Part shown: in pieces, positions 8,456-19,577 of the stretch
Layout of the letters: each line of letters opens with the position of its first letter
How positions within the stretch are numbered: position 1 is the first letter of the stretch
Assembly: GCA_003999685.1 (NCBI GenBank)
Contig: CP021221.1
Coordinates: 3,224,001 to 3,288,000, forward strand
Reading direction: 5' to 3'
Length of the DNA: 64,000 nucleotides
Source: Taiwanofungus camphoratus
Taxonomy: Eukaryota; Basidiomycota; Agaricomycetes; Polyporales; Taiwanofungaceae
Program-made: the position numbers and the translations under genes
The notes under the pieces: generated by a model
What the model saw: only the letters and a program-made list of their open reading frames with translations
What the model was told of the DNA's origin: nothing
Databases searched by the model: none

Positions 8456-8730
8456 GTAAGTTCACGACGGTTTTTGGCTATGTCCACTGACATGGCTTCC
8501 CCTCCCCGCAGGGACACTCCGTTTTTATCATTTCCAGGGGGGCACAGAAGATGTCCCCCCTGGTAGAGCTAAATAAAGATGCAAGTCCTCGACGGTTTCA
8601 GACTCCGTGGACTTGCATGACTTCCCCTCCCCGCTGACCCGGGGCATAGATGACGTGGCCCCCCCCCAGATCCATTCTGGCCTTTATTCACTTACGCGGC
8701 TTCCCCTTCCCGCAGGAACACTCCAATTCA
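8456..8730 (+). repeat. Pyrimidine-rich intron-like direct repeats downstream of the phytase relic
   Basis: Three diverged copies share CTTCCCCTCCCCGC. The first starts GTAAGTTCA at 8457 and ends CCCCGCAG before GGACACTCC; a middle copy lies near 8610-8640. The third (complete in unit 2, where GTAAGTCCA starts near 18261) ends CCCGCAG before GAACACTCC. Two of the three have both splice donor and acceptor signals. Confidence 0.55.
8534..8618 (+). terminator. AATAAA flanked by two strong hairpins (candidate 3' end signal)
   Basis: The first hairpin pairs CCAGGGGGGCACA (8534-8546) with TGTCCCCCCTGG (8552-8563), leaving one bulged base and a 5-nt loop. AATAAA follows at 8572-8577. The second hairpin has perfect 10-bp arms ATGCAAGTCC/GGACTTGCAT at 8579-8588 and 8609-8618, with a further ACGG/CCGT pair inside. 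AATAAA resembles a polyadenylation signal for plus-strand transcripts entering from the phytase relic. Unit 2 equivalent: 18127-18211. Confidence 0.45.
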
Positions 8731-8787
8731 CGCCGCAAAAGATCTGCCCTGGCCGCTGTCCCCATCTCAAAGGGATGAGCATCGTCG

Positions 8788-8806
8788 AAACCCTAATCTA
8801 GGGTTT
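8788..8806. repeat. Short telomere-like palindrome
   Basis: AAACCCTA (8788-8795) and TAGGGTTT (8799-8806) are perfect inverted arms around ATC, giving CCCTAA beside TAGGGTTTA. One copy occurs per unit (18388-18406 in unit 2). It is too short to call an interstitial telomere with confidence. Confidence 0.4.
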
Positions 8807-8816
8807 ATCGCTCTCA

Positions 8817-9977
8817 GCGGAACGCCTTCTGGAGGTCCCGTAAGTACTCCCAGCGACGACCGAGCACTGCTCTAACTCACCGTTAGCGCGCTTTCCACAA
8901 CAATCGAGATCGGAATGACTCACCCTCCCGGTAGTTGATGCACCGCAGGCCTTGTCTTCAACGGTTGCGACGCAGGACAGGCCCAGATTGGTACGTGCTT
9001 CCCTCTTCGTCCGCTTGTTTCTTGCGGTGGAACGTCGTTTGAAGGTTTTGTAAGTACTGCGCGCGCACAATGATCCAGATCAAAATCACTCACCAGGTGG
9101 TTTCAGATAGCTGATATCCCACCACAGGCCTTGTTTTCCACGGCATACGGGCACACCATACTCGATATACCACGGTGGGTAGTACGGCACGAGCAGCCTG
9201 TCAATTTGGATGACACCGCCTGTGCCCCCACCAGTCGTAGACCGTCCCCACGAGAGCACGCTGACCACAGTGCCTTCCTCACTTTCGAGCTCCCGGAAGA
9301 TAATATTGCCGTAGATCGACTCTGAGGTATGTAGCATCGAGTACGACAGGGAGTCGTTGATGGCTAGGGGTTGGTTGTTGTACAGTACATCCTCCACACC
9401 CGCGAGTGGATTCTGTGCTGCTGGGGTCGGCGTCAGAGGTGTTGGTTGATGATTGCACGTAAACGCTCTTCGTCGGCATATAGCGCCGTCAAATTAACCT
9501 GTTTGAATGCACCGTCCATTGGGCACAGAAGTGTCCACCCACCGCCACCCAGGCCCATGTCCACCCACTGTGAACCCTCGGGCGGCACAGTATCATTCAG
9601 CACCCAATCAAGCCCAGCCTTCATCGTCATCGTCGCCATGGTTGTACCCTTCGCGGCTCTGATGAGCTTGCTGACAGTGAGTTGCGCGGAGCATGGGAGA
9701 GAATCGTGCGTGCTGCCCCTCCAGTTTGAAACGCCATACGCCGTTGATAACCCAGTCTTAGGTTAGCGTTCTCCATGACGCAGCGGACGTCCAGGAACAT
9801 AAAGTCCTGGCTCGCACCGTCATTAGCCCACTCGACGCGAAGATCGTGATCGAAATGACTTACCCCCCTCCTTCAAAATTCCTCCTCCTGACCTTGCGCA
9901 TGTATGGCAAGCACGCCGCACACCTAGATGTACGTTAATAAAGGTAAACCAATGACATATTTATTTCTAATGCTTAC
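8817..9977 (-). pseudogene. Decayed minus-strand coding region of unknown family (units 1/2)
   Basis: The minus strand shows protein-like segments such as DFMFLDVRCVMENAN, FKLEGQHARFSPML, LDWVLNDTVPPEGSQWVDMG, GGGGWTLLCPMDGAF, YGNIIFRELESEEGTVVSVL, VIQIDRLLVPYYPPWYIEYG and GLWWDISYLKPPG. They are rich in Trp, Gly and Tyr and do not lie in one continuous frame, so the region looks like an old coding sequence with several breaks. Intron-like segments with clear donors and acceptors are seen at 9977-9924, 9863-9807, 9093-9057 and 8923-8847 (minus strand). I do not recognise the family: a host gene and a virus- or transposon-derived gene are both possible. It spans the arbitrary unit boundary, and its upstream end is lost in the sub-repeat region after 9977. 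Confidence 0.5.
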
Positions 9978-12900
9978 CTCTCGTGGGCAACCGAGCGAGA
10001 TCAACCTGCATGACGTCAATGTGCGCGCCCTATCAACCACGATCATCGCCAACGCAGATCAACGTCGTGAACGACCAGAGCTTGAAGCTCGCAACGACCG
10101 TTGCGCGCGCGCTCGCAGATGCGCTTCCCGGGGACCGAGATGCCCCTTGGATCTTCAAGACGGCCTCCTGCCCCCTGCTCGCGGGACGTCGATATGTATA
10201 CATATTGCGATCCCGGCCTTGCGTTTGGCCCATATCGTGGTCAGATGATAGTGTACCTTCAGCAACTTCATAGACAACAGAGGTCGAAGCTCGCAACGAC
10301 CATTGCGCTCGCAGGTGCACTTCCCGGGGACCGAGATGCCCTTTGAATCTTCTAGACGGCCTTCTGCCCCCTGCTCGCGGGACGTCGATATGTATATATA
10401 TTGCCATCCCGGCCTCGCTTTTCGCCCATATCATGGTCAGATGCTAGTGTACGTTCAGCACCTTTATAGACAACGAGAAGCTCGAAACTCACAACCGTCG
10501 TCCTGCCTGCAGATGCCCTTTCGATCTTCAACATAGCCTCCTGCCCCTGCTCGCGGGACGTCGATATCTCGATTCTGCGTTGCCTCGATTAGAACGGTTG
10601 GACAGGACGATCGAGTTCCCGTTGCCAAATGAGACGGCCCGCGCCTGCATCCTTGAAATACACGCGCGAAAGATGTCTGTCTCCCTCAATGTTAACTACG
10701 AGGAGCTTGCTCGATGTCCTTGTCGATGTGCGCATTGAGAATGAACGTCTAGACGAAACACATACAAAACGAATATAGACGTTGCGACAGTGGCCTCGCT
10801 TTCGGCCCACATTGTGATGGTTCCCCCTCTCCGCAAGAATACTCCGTTCGAGTCCAATCCAGGCCACGAGAGATTGAGAGCGCATGCCTTTGCCAGGTTT
10901 GCGTGCAAACACGGTTGACCCTGATCTTGACCCCTACCTCCTACCCTCCTCTGCCTCCGCGGTGTGCACTGCGCTCGCAGTCGCGGCGCTGCGGCGGAAC
11001 CTCATAGCGCACGCGGCCGTGGACGTAGAGATTGTCATTAGGGGATCACGCGCAAAGATGGCAGAGCAGCTGGAGCAGATACTGGCTCTGCGTGCTGCGA
11101 ACATGACCGTGCGCAAGCTGCTGTGAAGAGATGTCGGCCGTGGGGGCGGGATGGACAGTGCGAGAAGCACGAGTGGTTGATGCACGCTGGTCTGGTCTGT
11201 TCGTCGCTCTCGCTTTTCGCAGCGAAATGTCTTTTCAAGGCCCCATAAGTACTCCCAGCAGTGTGCCTCTACGTTTTCGATGACCCCTGCTCTAAATCAC
11301 CGTTAGCACACTTTCCGCAGTGAGAGATCAAAACCACTCACCCTCCCAGTACGTGGTTCAACATAGCCTTTTGCCCCTGCTCGCGGGACGTCGATATGTA
11401 TAGACATTGCAATAATGACCTTACTTTCGGTCCGTGTCGTGTTCTTCTATAGCCACAGACTATAGCATTTCCGACTGGCATTACGAAGGCATAGCAGAGA
11501 CGTGACGACGTCGGACTGCGACACCCTCTTATACCTTTATAATTATGCCGTTGCGCAATGGTTGCTACGAGTGACTTGACCGAACATTCCATCATATGTT
11601 GCATAACGTACATAATGTATAGCCATTGTAAACTGTTTTTACGTCTGATCAAATCATTCATATATGAAGCGTGAACATTTCCGCCACCGGTTCTCGTGTG
11701 AATTTGGTTACTCTGGCGGTTTCGGCGGCGTCACCGTGTGACCGAGTCCATGATACTACCGACCCGACCGTTATCTTATCTGCAAGCAGTTCCGTCTCGA
11801 AACATGAGATGGAGCTGCAGACAATACTTATGTCTGAGAAAGAGTGTAAATGGCTGTCTGAGAGTGTGCAGAGTGTCGGCCCACAACCAAACTGACATCA
11901 TGTTTAAGAAGGTAGTTCGTAGCAATTGCTTGTGAGCACAGGAGGTCGATTGGCCGACCTTTGATTGAGCTTTCTCGCTGCGCAAAGCTCAATCCTCGGG
12001 TCTCAAATTTCTGTATACCAATTGCAATGTAGATGAAACTGTCTATTAAATTACATGTGCCCCCATTTGCAGTGTGCTACAATATACTGACTGACTTGAA
12101 GCCGTGTGCATGCCTTCGACCTAATTTCGAGCACAAAACAACAGAATGCTGATGCAGCACTCGAAATTGGATCGACGCTCGTTCGTTCGCACTCTCTGGG
12201 ACAATCTAATCAGCAACGATCCCAGATAGGTCACATCTGGGAGTCTCTCGTCCGTTTCGCCGTGATTCCGAGTCCACAACCATATCCTAGGGTGAGGATT
12301 TTTTTATTACAGATATGCGAGTCTGAGGACAATATCTACGCAATCGAGGTAAGTGCGCATACCTTTCCGCTGCATGAAACTGTGCTAATCTGTTCAATTT
12401 TGTCTTTTGCCTTTTTCCGCGGAGCTGCGCTCCTGTCCTTACAATACTAGGTATTACGGCCTCCCCGTTCCGTCATGGCTACAGCAGGGAGCTCCCTATC
12501 CATTAACGCAAATTGAGATGAAATTGTGTACCCACTGACTGTCTGTATTCCCGACACATTATTCCTTCACAAGCCCGTCATCTGCATGTACTCGTCATTA
12601 CTGCCATCAAGATTCCATGTTGCAGGTAAATTTACCCAGCCGCGTCGTTTCGTATTTTCGAAATACGAACTTTCGCGAGTAATAGCCGCCGCTGAGGTAC
12701 GCGAAGGTTCGCGCGCGCAACGCTACGTTGCTTTCTCAGAGTGTCTCATCTATTCTTACCCTTCCGTAGAATCCTGCACCGCCAGCGGCACACCACGGTT
12801 CTCTGCGCTGCAACGGAAGGTTTGCCGTTGCAGACCTGGACGAAGTTTCCTGGCCGTCTCGTATCTGGGGACCTTCTCGATCCTGCACTCGTTCATTCGG

Positions 12901-15053
12901 GTCCTCGTCATCAAACTATCCCTGGGCCTGTTCAAAAGCCTACCAAGGTATCCCGCTGACTGCAGAATTCCGGCTCCCGAGTATTTCGTGCATAAATTCT
13001 AGCGGCTAGGTGCGCGTTACGCGAACAGAGGTACGTTACGATCACGGTTGCGACGTACGATATGTCCTGCTTACCGAACTGTTTTACTTTGATCCATCCT
13101 CTACAACCCTACACATCTACCGGTCTGAGCAGAATATGGTCAAGGCTATGCGGACGGGATTCGACTGTACGAGCGCAGACGTACCTTCCAGGTACGTGAT
13201 CTCTCGTCTCGCGGCGGTTCTCTTGCTCACTGTGGTGGGCATTCGCCGTTAGTCTTCGCAGGTACGATGTTCCTCCGTTTCAGCGGGAGGAGACATCTTC
13301 CGCTCGTTTCGCTTGTAGCGAAGGTTCGCTAGCGATTGCGCTTGGTCCGATCGAGTACGTACGTGTGATTTCCCGTCTCCCGTGCGTCCTTCCCCACCCC
13401 ATTCTCCGTTGCCCTTTCCGAGGCTGACGCGCTACGGAGATGCAGCGGCCACTTCCGCCCGTCTTCCCTGCAAGCGAGGACCCGAGCGTGGACAGCTCGT
13501 CGTCACCAGGGCACCGCGCCGCGTAGCCTCTAGCGGGATGACGAGAGCCGCGCAGGGACGCCGGGCGAGCGAATGCGAGATGGGCGGCGTTTCTCGTCTC
13601 TCGCCTCCGCGGGTATTCGTTTCGCCTGGTTGGATGGAGGATGGGGTCGGCGTACCGGGGCGGAGATGGAAGGAGGAGGATTGGGGTATAAAGCGGTGAG
13701 TGTTCTTGCCGTTCTCTTCTTCCGTCCCCTTTCCAGTCCGTCCTGTTTACCCTCCATTTTCTCCTCCCCCCGTCTCTTCCCCGCATCTCGATCAGGCTTA
13801 CCTCAATCATGCCAACACTCACCATGCTTCCATCATGGAGCACCTTCCACGCAGTTCACCGTCGATGAGGTAAGGAAGATACCTGTATTTCCGTCAATCT
13901 ATGTACTGACATGTCTGCTACCTACCTGCACCATGCTCCCCATTCGCGATGCGGCCGTGTCGCTTGACTGCGCTCACCACTCGTGAGCGTCCGAACGCGT
14001 TCATCGCGCGATCCTCACGGTAGCGAGGATGCCAGTGCCGTCGACTGCCCGCCTGACCACTCGCCCGACCGCTCACTCGATCGCTCGCCCTTCGCCTCGC
14101 TCTCGATCACTTTCTCCCTCCGCTTCACGCATCACGGAGCGTCAAGACCACAGGTACGTACCGGTTCGTCTGAGCCGGCCCGCCGCCGAACTCACCCTGC
14201 CGTTCCTCACATTCCAGACGTCGCGCTCGCCGCGTGAGCGGCTCCGTTGGCAGGGGGGCGGGCACAAAAGCACGGAGGAAGGCGGTGGTGGCAGTATCAT
14301 AGAAAGAAGTAGATTACCGTAGCGTAGCGTAGTTACCCTCTCGGTCGTGCACAGGTACGGCGGGTGGTGCGTTGCGGCACTCGCGCCGTGTTCGTTCTCG
14401 GCCAGCCAGCCGAGACCCAGTGGCGAGATTTGAGGGGGAAAGACGGGCATAGTGGATCCCGTCCGTCCCCCATTCCTCGAGCGCGCCGAGGCGCTCGCAG
14501 CTCGTACGGGGCGCAGCGTCGGTAGCTATGCGGCTTCGCCGAGGGAAACCGCACCAAGTCCGGGTCTACGCCGTTCGCAAGTGGGCAGGATAGTTGCTGC
14601 TGGCAACTGGCTTACTGCACGTGAAACGACGAGCAGGGACCAGCCGTGAGCAGCGTCGGTACCGCCAGGACGAGTGCCTCGAGAACGGCAGATGGCGGAC
14701 GTCAGACGCTGGGAGCAGGGTTCAGCGAGCCGGGAGCAAGGCTGGGATGACGTACCTAGCGGGACATCCAACCCACGGCTGCGTCACGCCGGGCGTTGAC
14801 ATCAAACGCCGTTCGTCATCGGCCTGCCAGAGAAGGCACGGGCGCTGACTGGCATTGCGCGCGGATAGTCTGCGCGCGACGCTGGAATTCGTCAGCGCGT
14901 GAGGCCGTGCGCCGTTTGCGAACGTGCTGCGTTTGAGACGGTTGCCAGTCGTGAGCCGTGGAAGGCTGGATGGGATGGGCCGTTGGCGGTATCGCGGCGC
15001 ACGGATCGGGGACAGTGGGCAGAGGGAAGGGGATACTGTCAGCACCGTCTCAC

Positions 15054-16080
15054 CCTCAACGCCTGCTGCTCGATCGCGGTCCGCGGCCCGCGCTTCTCGA
15101 AGAGATTCGCAAGCGCGCCCGCGAGCACGGAGTATGATCGCCGCGTTCGCTTGCACAGCCACGCCTGGTGCGTCTGCGCGGCCGTCGAGAGGCACGGGCC
15201 GCGGCCTCCTCGGCGTCGTCAGGGAAGGGAGAGTCCGGGGAAGGGGACGCGGAATGGAGAACGGTGTGGCGGAGGAGCGAGCGCGAGCGGGTGGAGCTGG
15301 CGCGCCGCGGCCTGGGCTCGGGGGGAGTGCGTTGAGGACGAATTTGTAGAGGACGACGAACGAGCCCGGGGTCAGGGGCACGAGGGTGGTGGTGAGATGA
15401 CGAGGCAACATGGATGATAAACGGGGGCGCACCGAGCACGGCTGCGAGTCTGAACGACTCGGGCCCGAACGCTGCATGCTGTATGAGCGCAAGGCACGTC
15501 TCGGTCAGTACAGCGGACGGAGAGACGTCGTGAGAGAGGTGGATCGGAACGATCCACCGGTCGCTCACTCTGCCTGCCGGGAGAGCGAAATGACGTAGCC
15601 CGTCTTAGCTGACGGGCTCTCTCGGCAGATCCGCGCTGTGTGCTATCGCTGTGTGCACACATGGGGACACTCACCTCGGCAGGTCGTCGATTCTGGTCAC
15701 GCGCAGGATCAGATTGACACCCGAGGGGATAGCGAACGCCAAGCCACCCGCCCCTGGCGTTTGACAGCGCAAAGGCGTCAAGATTCGCGACGCTGGAAAA
15801 GGCTGGGGGACGTACCGAGGCCGCCCCTTCCGCCATGCTCGAGACACTCCCACTGGTCCTGCAGCTCTTCGACGGGCCGCTCGCCGCTGTCGCGCCAGAC
15901 GATCTTGCGGGCCTCGCGGAGGCGCTCCCCTTAGTTTGCGAGTGCGACGGAATTGTCGAACGAGGCCATGGCGCGCTTGGGGGCGAATTCGAGGAAGGAG
16001 GGCGTGCGCGACAGGCCGGGTGCCTGGTCCGAGTCCGGGGAAAGCGGAGAAAGAGGCGTGGTGGCGTTGCGGGGAGCCAT
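15054..16080 (-). pseudogene. TMEM135-like relic, unit 2
   Basis: Carries the same TAA, acceptor loss and frame changes as unit 1, at positions 9593 higher, so the damage predates the amplification. Confidence 0.7.
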
Positions 16081-16661
16081 GGCGCGCTTGGGGAGTCGGT
16101 TGCGGCTGGACAGGGGGAGCGCGAAGAGCAAGAGCGCCTGCAGCTGCGTGACGTCTGGTTGGCTTGGAGCGCGACTAGTGATGTGGGGGAACTCACCTGG
16201 GCGTGGCTGCAGCCTCTCTCGAGCCAGCGCGGGGACAAGGATGGTTGCCGGAGACGGAGCCAGACACGAGGCGTACAATATGAGAGGTGGCGTCAGTGTT
16301 GCTGAGATTGTCGAGATAAGCGACCAACAAGCGCTGGGTGCGTTGGCTGAGAGGAACGACGATGCTGGAGACGAAACACCGAGAACGCTGCGGTCGCGCT
16401 CGTTCAGTGTGAATTTCCCCGTCTTGCGACTCTGTCCTCCTGAGCACTCTGCACACACGGCAAGGCTTCCACCCGCTCTAAGGCCGTCTGCGGCGGGGGA
16501 GCGTGTTTCCCGCGTGCCTATCGACAGCTGCAGGCCTGACCACGACGAGAATAGCGGCGTCTGACAGCGAATCACACTCGGATCGTCGACGAACGTGCCT
16601 GCCGTCCGCCCCGCCGAAGCCCTCCTTGCGCGTTTCTCACTGATGTGACCTGACACGAGCC

Positions 16662-17955
16662 ATGTCGAAGCAACAGAGCCAGCTCCTCCCCGACGCTTAT
16701 AGCCGCTGCAGGAGCGCGAGGGGCATCAAGACTCTCGGTGCGTACCCTGCTCTGATCTGGACGAGGCGCACGCTCTGCGGCAAGATGTCGAGCCTCTTTC
16801 TCATCTGCGTGTCGTTCTACGTCTTTTGCGCGTACGTGACGCTGGTCGCGTCCAAGCCCGACTCGCGCTCTGGCAGGCAGCAGCCCACGACGTCGGGCGG
16901 GTTCGCTCTGCCGGAGAGCGCACACAGCTGGGCGATGTACACGCCGTACTATCCGCTGGACGACTACGTGCCTCCGCCACAGGACTGCGAGATTGTCCAG
17001 GTGAGCGTCGTGTGCGGTCTGCGTCGATCGATCGCGATCGTCCGCGGTGCAGAGTCGTGGTCCGCGGACGTATCGGGGCATTCCCCCTTGCATTTCATAT
17101 TGACGATCGCCGGTCATGTCACAGGTCAACATCGTACGTCATACGCTATCTCGTAGATACATCGCATCGACTGAGGCTTCCGCCAGCTGCAAAGACACGG
17201 CGCCCGGTACCCGACGAAATCGGCCAGCAAGGCGATCAAGAAGGCGCTGAAGAAGCTGCAGGGCGCAAAGAAGTTTACGGACCCCCAGATGTATTTCCTC
17301 CACAACTTCACCTACTCGCTGGGCAAGGACGACCTGGTGCCGTTCGGAGCTGCAGAGTGAGCGTGGTCCTGCTACGATCGGGCGGTGGACTGACAGAGGC
17401 CACATAGGTCGTATGAGGCCGGCGAGCAGGCGTTCTGGCGGTACTCGGATCTGATGAGCGAGGACAAGCTGCCGTTCGTGCGGGCTTCGAGCAAACAGCG
17501 GGTGGTGGATTCGGCGACGAACTGGACAGCAGGTATGTTGACGTCGTCAAGTTGATGGCCCGACTCACGTCGTAGGAAGGATTCGCGGTGGCCAGCCACC
17601 AGCAATACGCGCCGGTCCTGTCGGTCATCCTGTCGGAAAGCGTAGGTCGGTCTCGCGCCATCTCACACACAGCCGGCACTCACGCACGCATAGGCCAACG
17701 ACACCCTGGACGACGCGAACTGCCCGAACGCCGGGTCAGCGGACGCACAGGACGCGGCGTGGCAGGCGGTGTACGCGCCGAACATCACCGCGGCGCTCAA
17801 CGCGTACGCACCGGGGGCGGACCTGGACGACGACGACACGGGGAGCCTGATGAGCCTGTGCCCGTTCGAGACGGTGGCCAAGATGGGACGGGAGCGGGTT
17901 CTGCGGGCTGTTCGAGCAGCTGGGGGCGTTCGCTGGGTACGAGTACGCGGGCGAT
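16662..17955 (+). pseudogene. Phytase relic, unit 2
   Basis: Same exon structure and same loss of the 3' part as in unit 1. Exon positions are those of unit 1 plus 9593; the 9-nt microexon is at 17125-17133 and the RHGARYP motif follows at the start of the third exon (17187). Confidence 0.88.
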
Positions 17956-18416
17956 GGAGGTGGAGGTGGAGTGGGGTGTTGAGGGGGCGTGTGATGCTTA
18001 CGTTTTGAAGAGAGGATTGGTGTGCATGGAGGTTAGGGTCAAAAACAGGTAAGTTCACGACGGTTTTTGGCTATGTCCACTGACATGGCTTCCCCTCCCC
18101 GCAGGGACACTCCGTTTTTATCATTTCCAGGGGGGCACAGAAGATGTCCCCCCTGGTAGAGCTAAATAAAGATGCAAGTCCTCGACGGTTTCAGACTCCG
18201 TGGACTTGCATGACTTCCCCTCCCCGCTGACCCGGGGCATAGATGACGTGGCCCCCCCGGTAAGTCCAGATCCATTCTGGCCTTTATTCACTTACGCGGC
18301 TTCCCCTTCCCGCAGGAACACTCCAATTCACGCCGCAAAAGATCTGCCCTGGCCGCTGTCCCCATCTCAAAGGGATGAGCATCGTCGAAACCCTAATCTA
18401 GGGTTTATCGCTCTCA

Positions 18417-19577
18417 GCGGAACGCCTTCTGGAGGTCCCGTAAGTACTCCCAGCGACGACCGAGCACTGCTCTAACTCACCGTTAGCGCGCTTTCCACAA
18501 CAATCGAGATCGGAATGACTCACCCTCCCGGTAGTTGATGCACCGCAGGCCTTGTCTTCAACGGTTGCGACGCAGGACAGGCCCAGATTGGTACGTGCTT
18601 CCCTCTTCGTCCGCTTGTTTCTTGCGGTGGAACGTCGTTTGAAGGTTTTGTAAGTACTGCGCGCGCACAATGATCCAGATCAAAATCACTCACCAGGTGG
18701 TTTCAGATAGCTGATATCCCACCACAGGCCTTGTTTTCCACGGCATACGGGCACACCATACTCGATATACCACGGTGGGTAGTACGGCACGAGCAGCCTG
18801 TCAATTTGGATGACACCGCCTGTGCCCCCACCAGTCGTAGACCGTCCCCACGAGAGCACGCTGACCACAGTGCCTTCCTCACTTTCGAGCTCCCGGAAGA
18901 TAATATTGCCGTAGATCGACTCTGAGGTATGTAGCATCGAGTACGACAGGGAGTCGTTGATGGCTAGGGGTTGGTTGTTGTACAGTACATCCTCCACACC
19001 CGCGAGTGGATTCTGTGCTGCTGGGGTCGGCGTCAGAGGTGTTGGTTGATGATTGCACGTAAACGCTCTTCGTCGGCATATAGCGCCGTCAAATTAACCT
19101 GTTTGAATGCACCGTCCATTGGGCACAGAAGTGTCCACCCACCGCCACCCAGGCCCATGTCCACCCACTGTGAACCCTCGGGCGGCACAGTATCATTCAG
19201 CACCCAATCAAGCCCAGCCTTCATCGTCATCGTCGCCATGGTTGTACCCTTCGCGGCTCTGATGAGCTTGCTGACAGTGAGTTGCGCGGAGCATGGGAGA
19301 GAATCGTGCGTGCTGCCCCTCCAGTTTGAAACGCCATACGCCGTTGATAACCCAGTCTTAGGTTAGCGTTCTCCATGACGCAGCGGACGTCCAGGAACAT
19401 AAAGTCCTGGCTCGCACCGTCATTAGCCCACTCGACGCGAAGATCGTGATCGAAATGACTTACCCCCCTCCTTCAAAATTCCTCCTCCTGACCTTGCGCA
19501 TGTATGGCAAGCACGCCGCACACCTAGATGTACGTTAATAAAGGTAAACCAATGACATATTTATTTCTAATGCTTAC
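18417..19577 (-). pseudogene. Decayed unknown coding region, units 2/3
   Basis: Same content as at 8817-9977, displaced by 9600 bp. Confidence 0.5.

Larger units (their letters stand above)
1..9591. repeat. Array unit 1 (9591 bp, with five small differences)
   Basis: Compared with unit 2 it has one fewer T near 3687, one fewer C near 4174-4178, one fewer G near 4750, one extra G near 4927-4929, and a run of nine C at 8658-8666 where other units have seven C followed by a GTAAGT-containing stretch (net -7). These add up exactly to the 9-bp length difference. No other change was noticed by eye. Confidence 0.9.
9592..19191. repeat. Array unit 2 (9600 bp)
   Basis: This carries the majority sequence. 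Every ORF found in it recurs unchanged, 9600 bp further on, in units 3 and 4. Confidence 0.93.

Noticed and set aside
7995-8459. 154-codon plus-strand ORF and the 131-codon minus-strand ORF opposite it
   Set aside because: Both are shadows of the last phytase exons in other frames.
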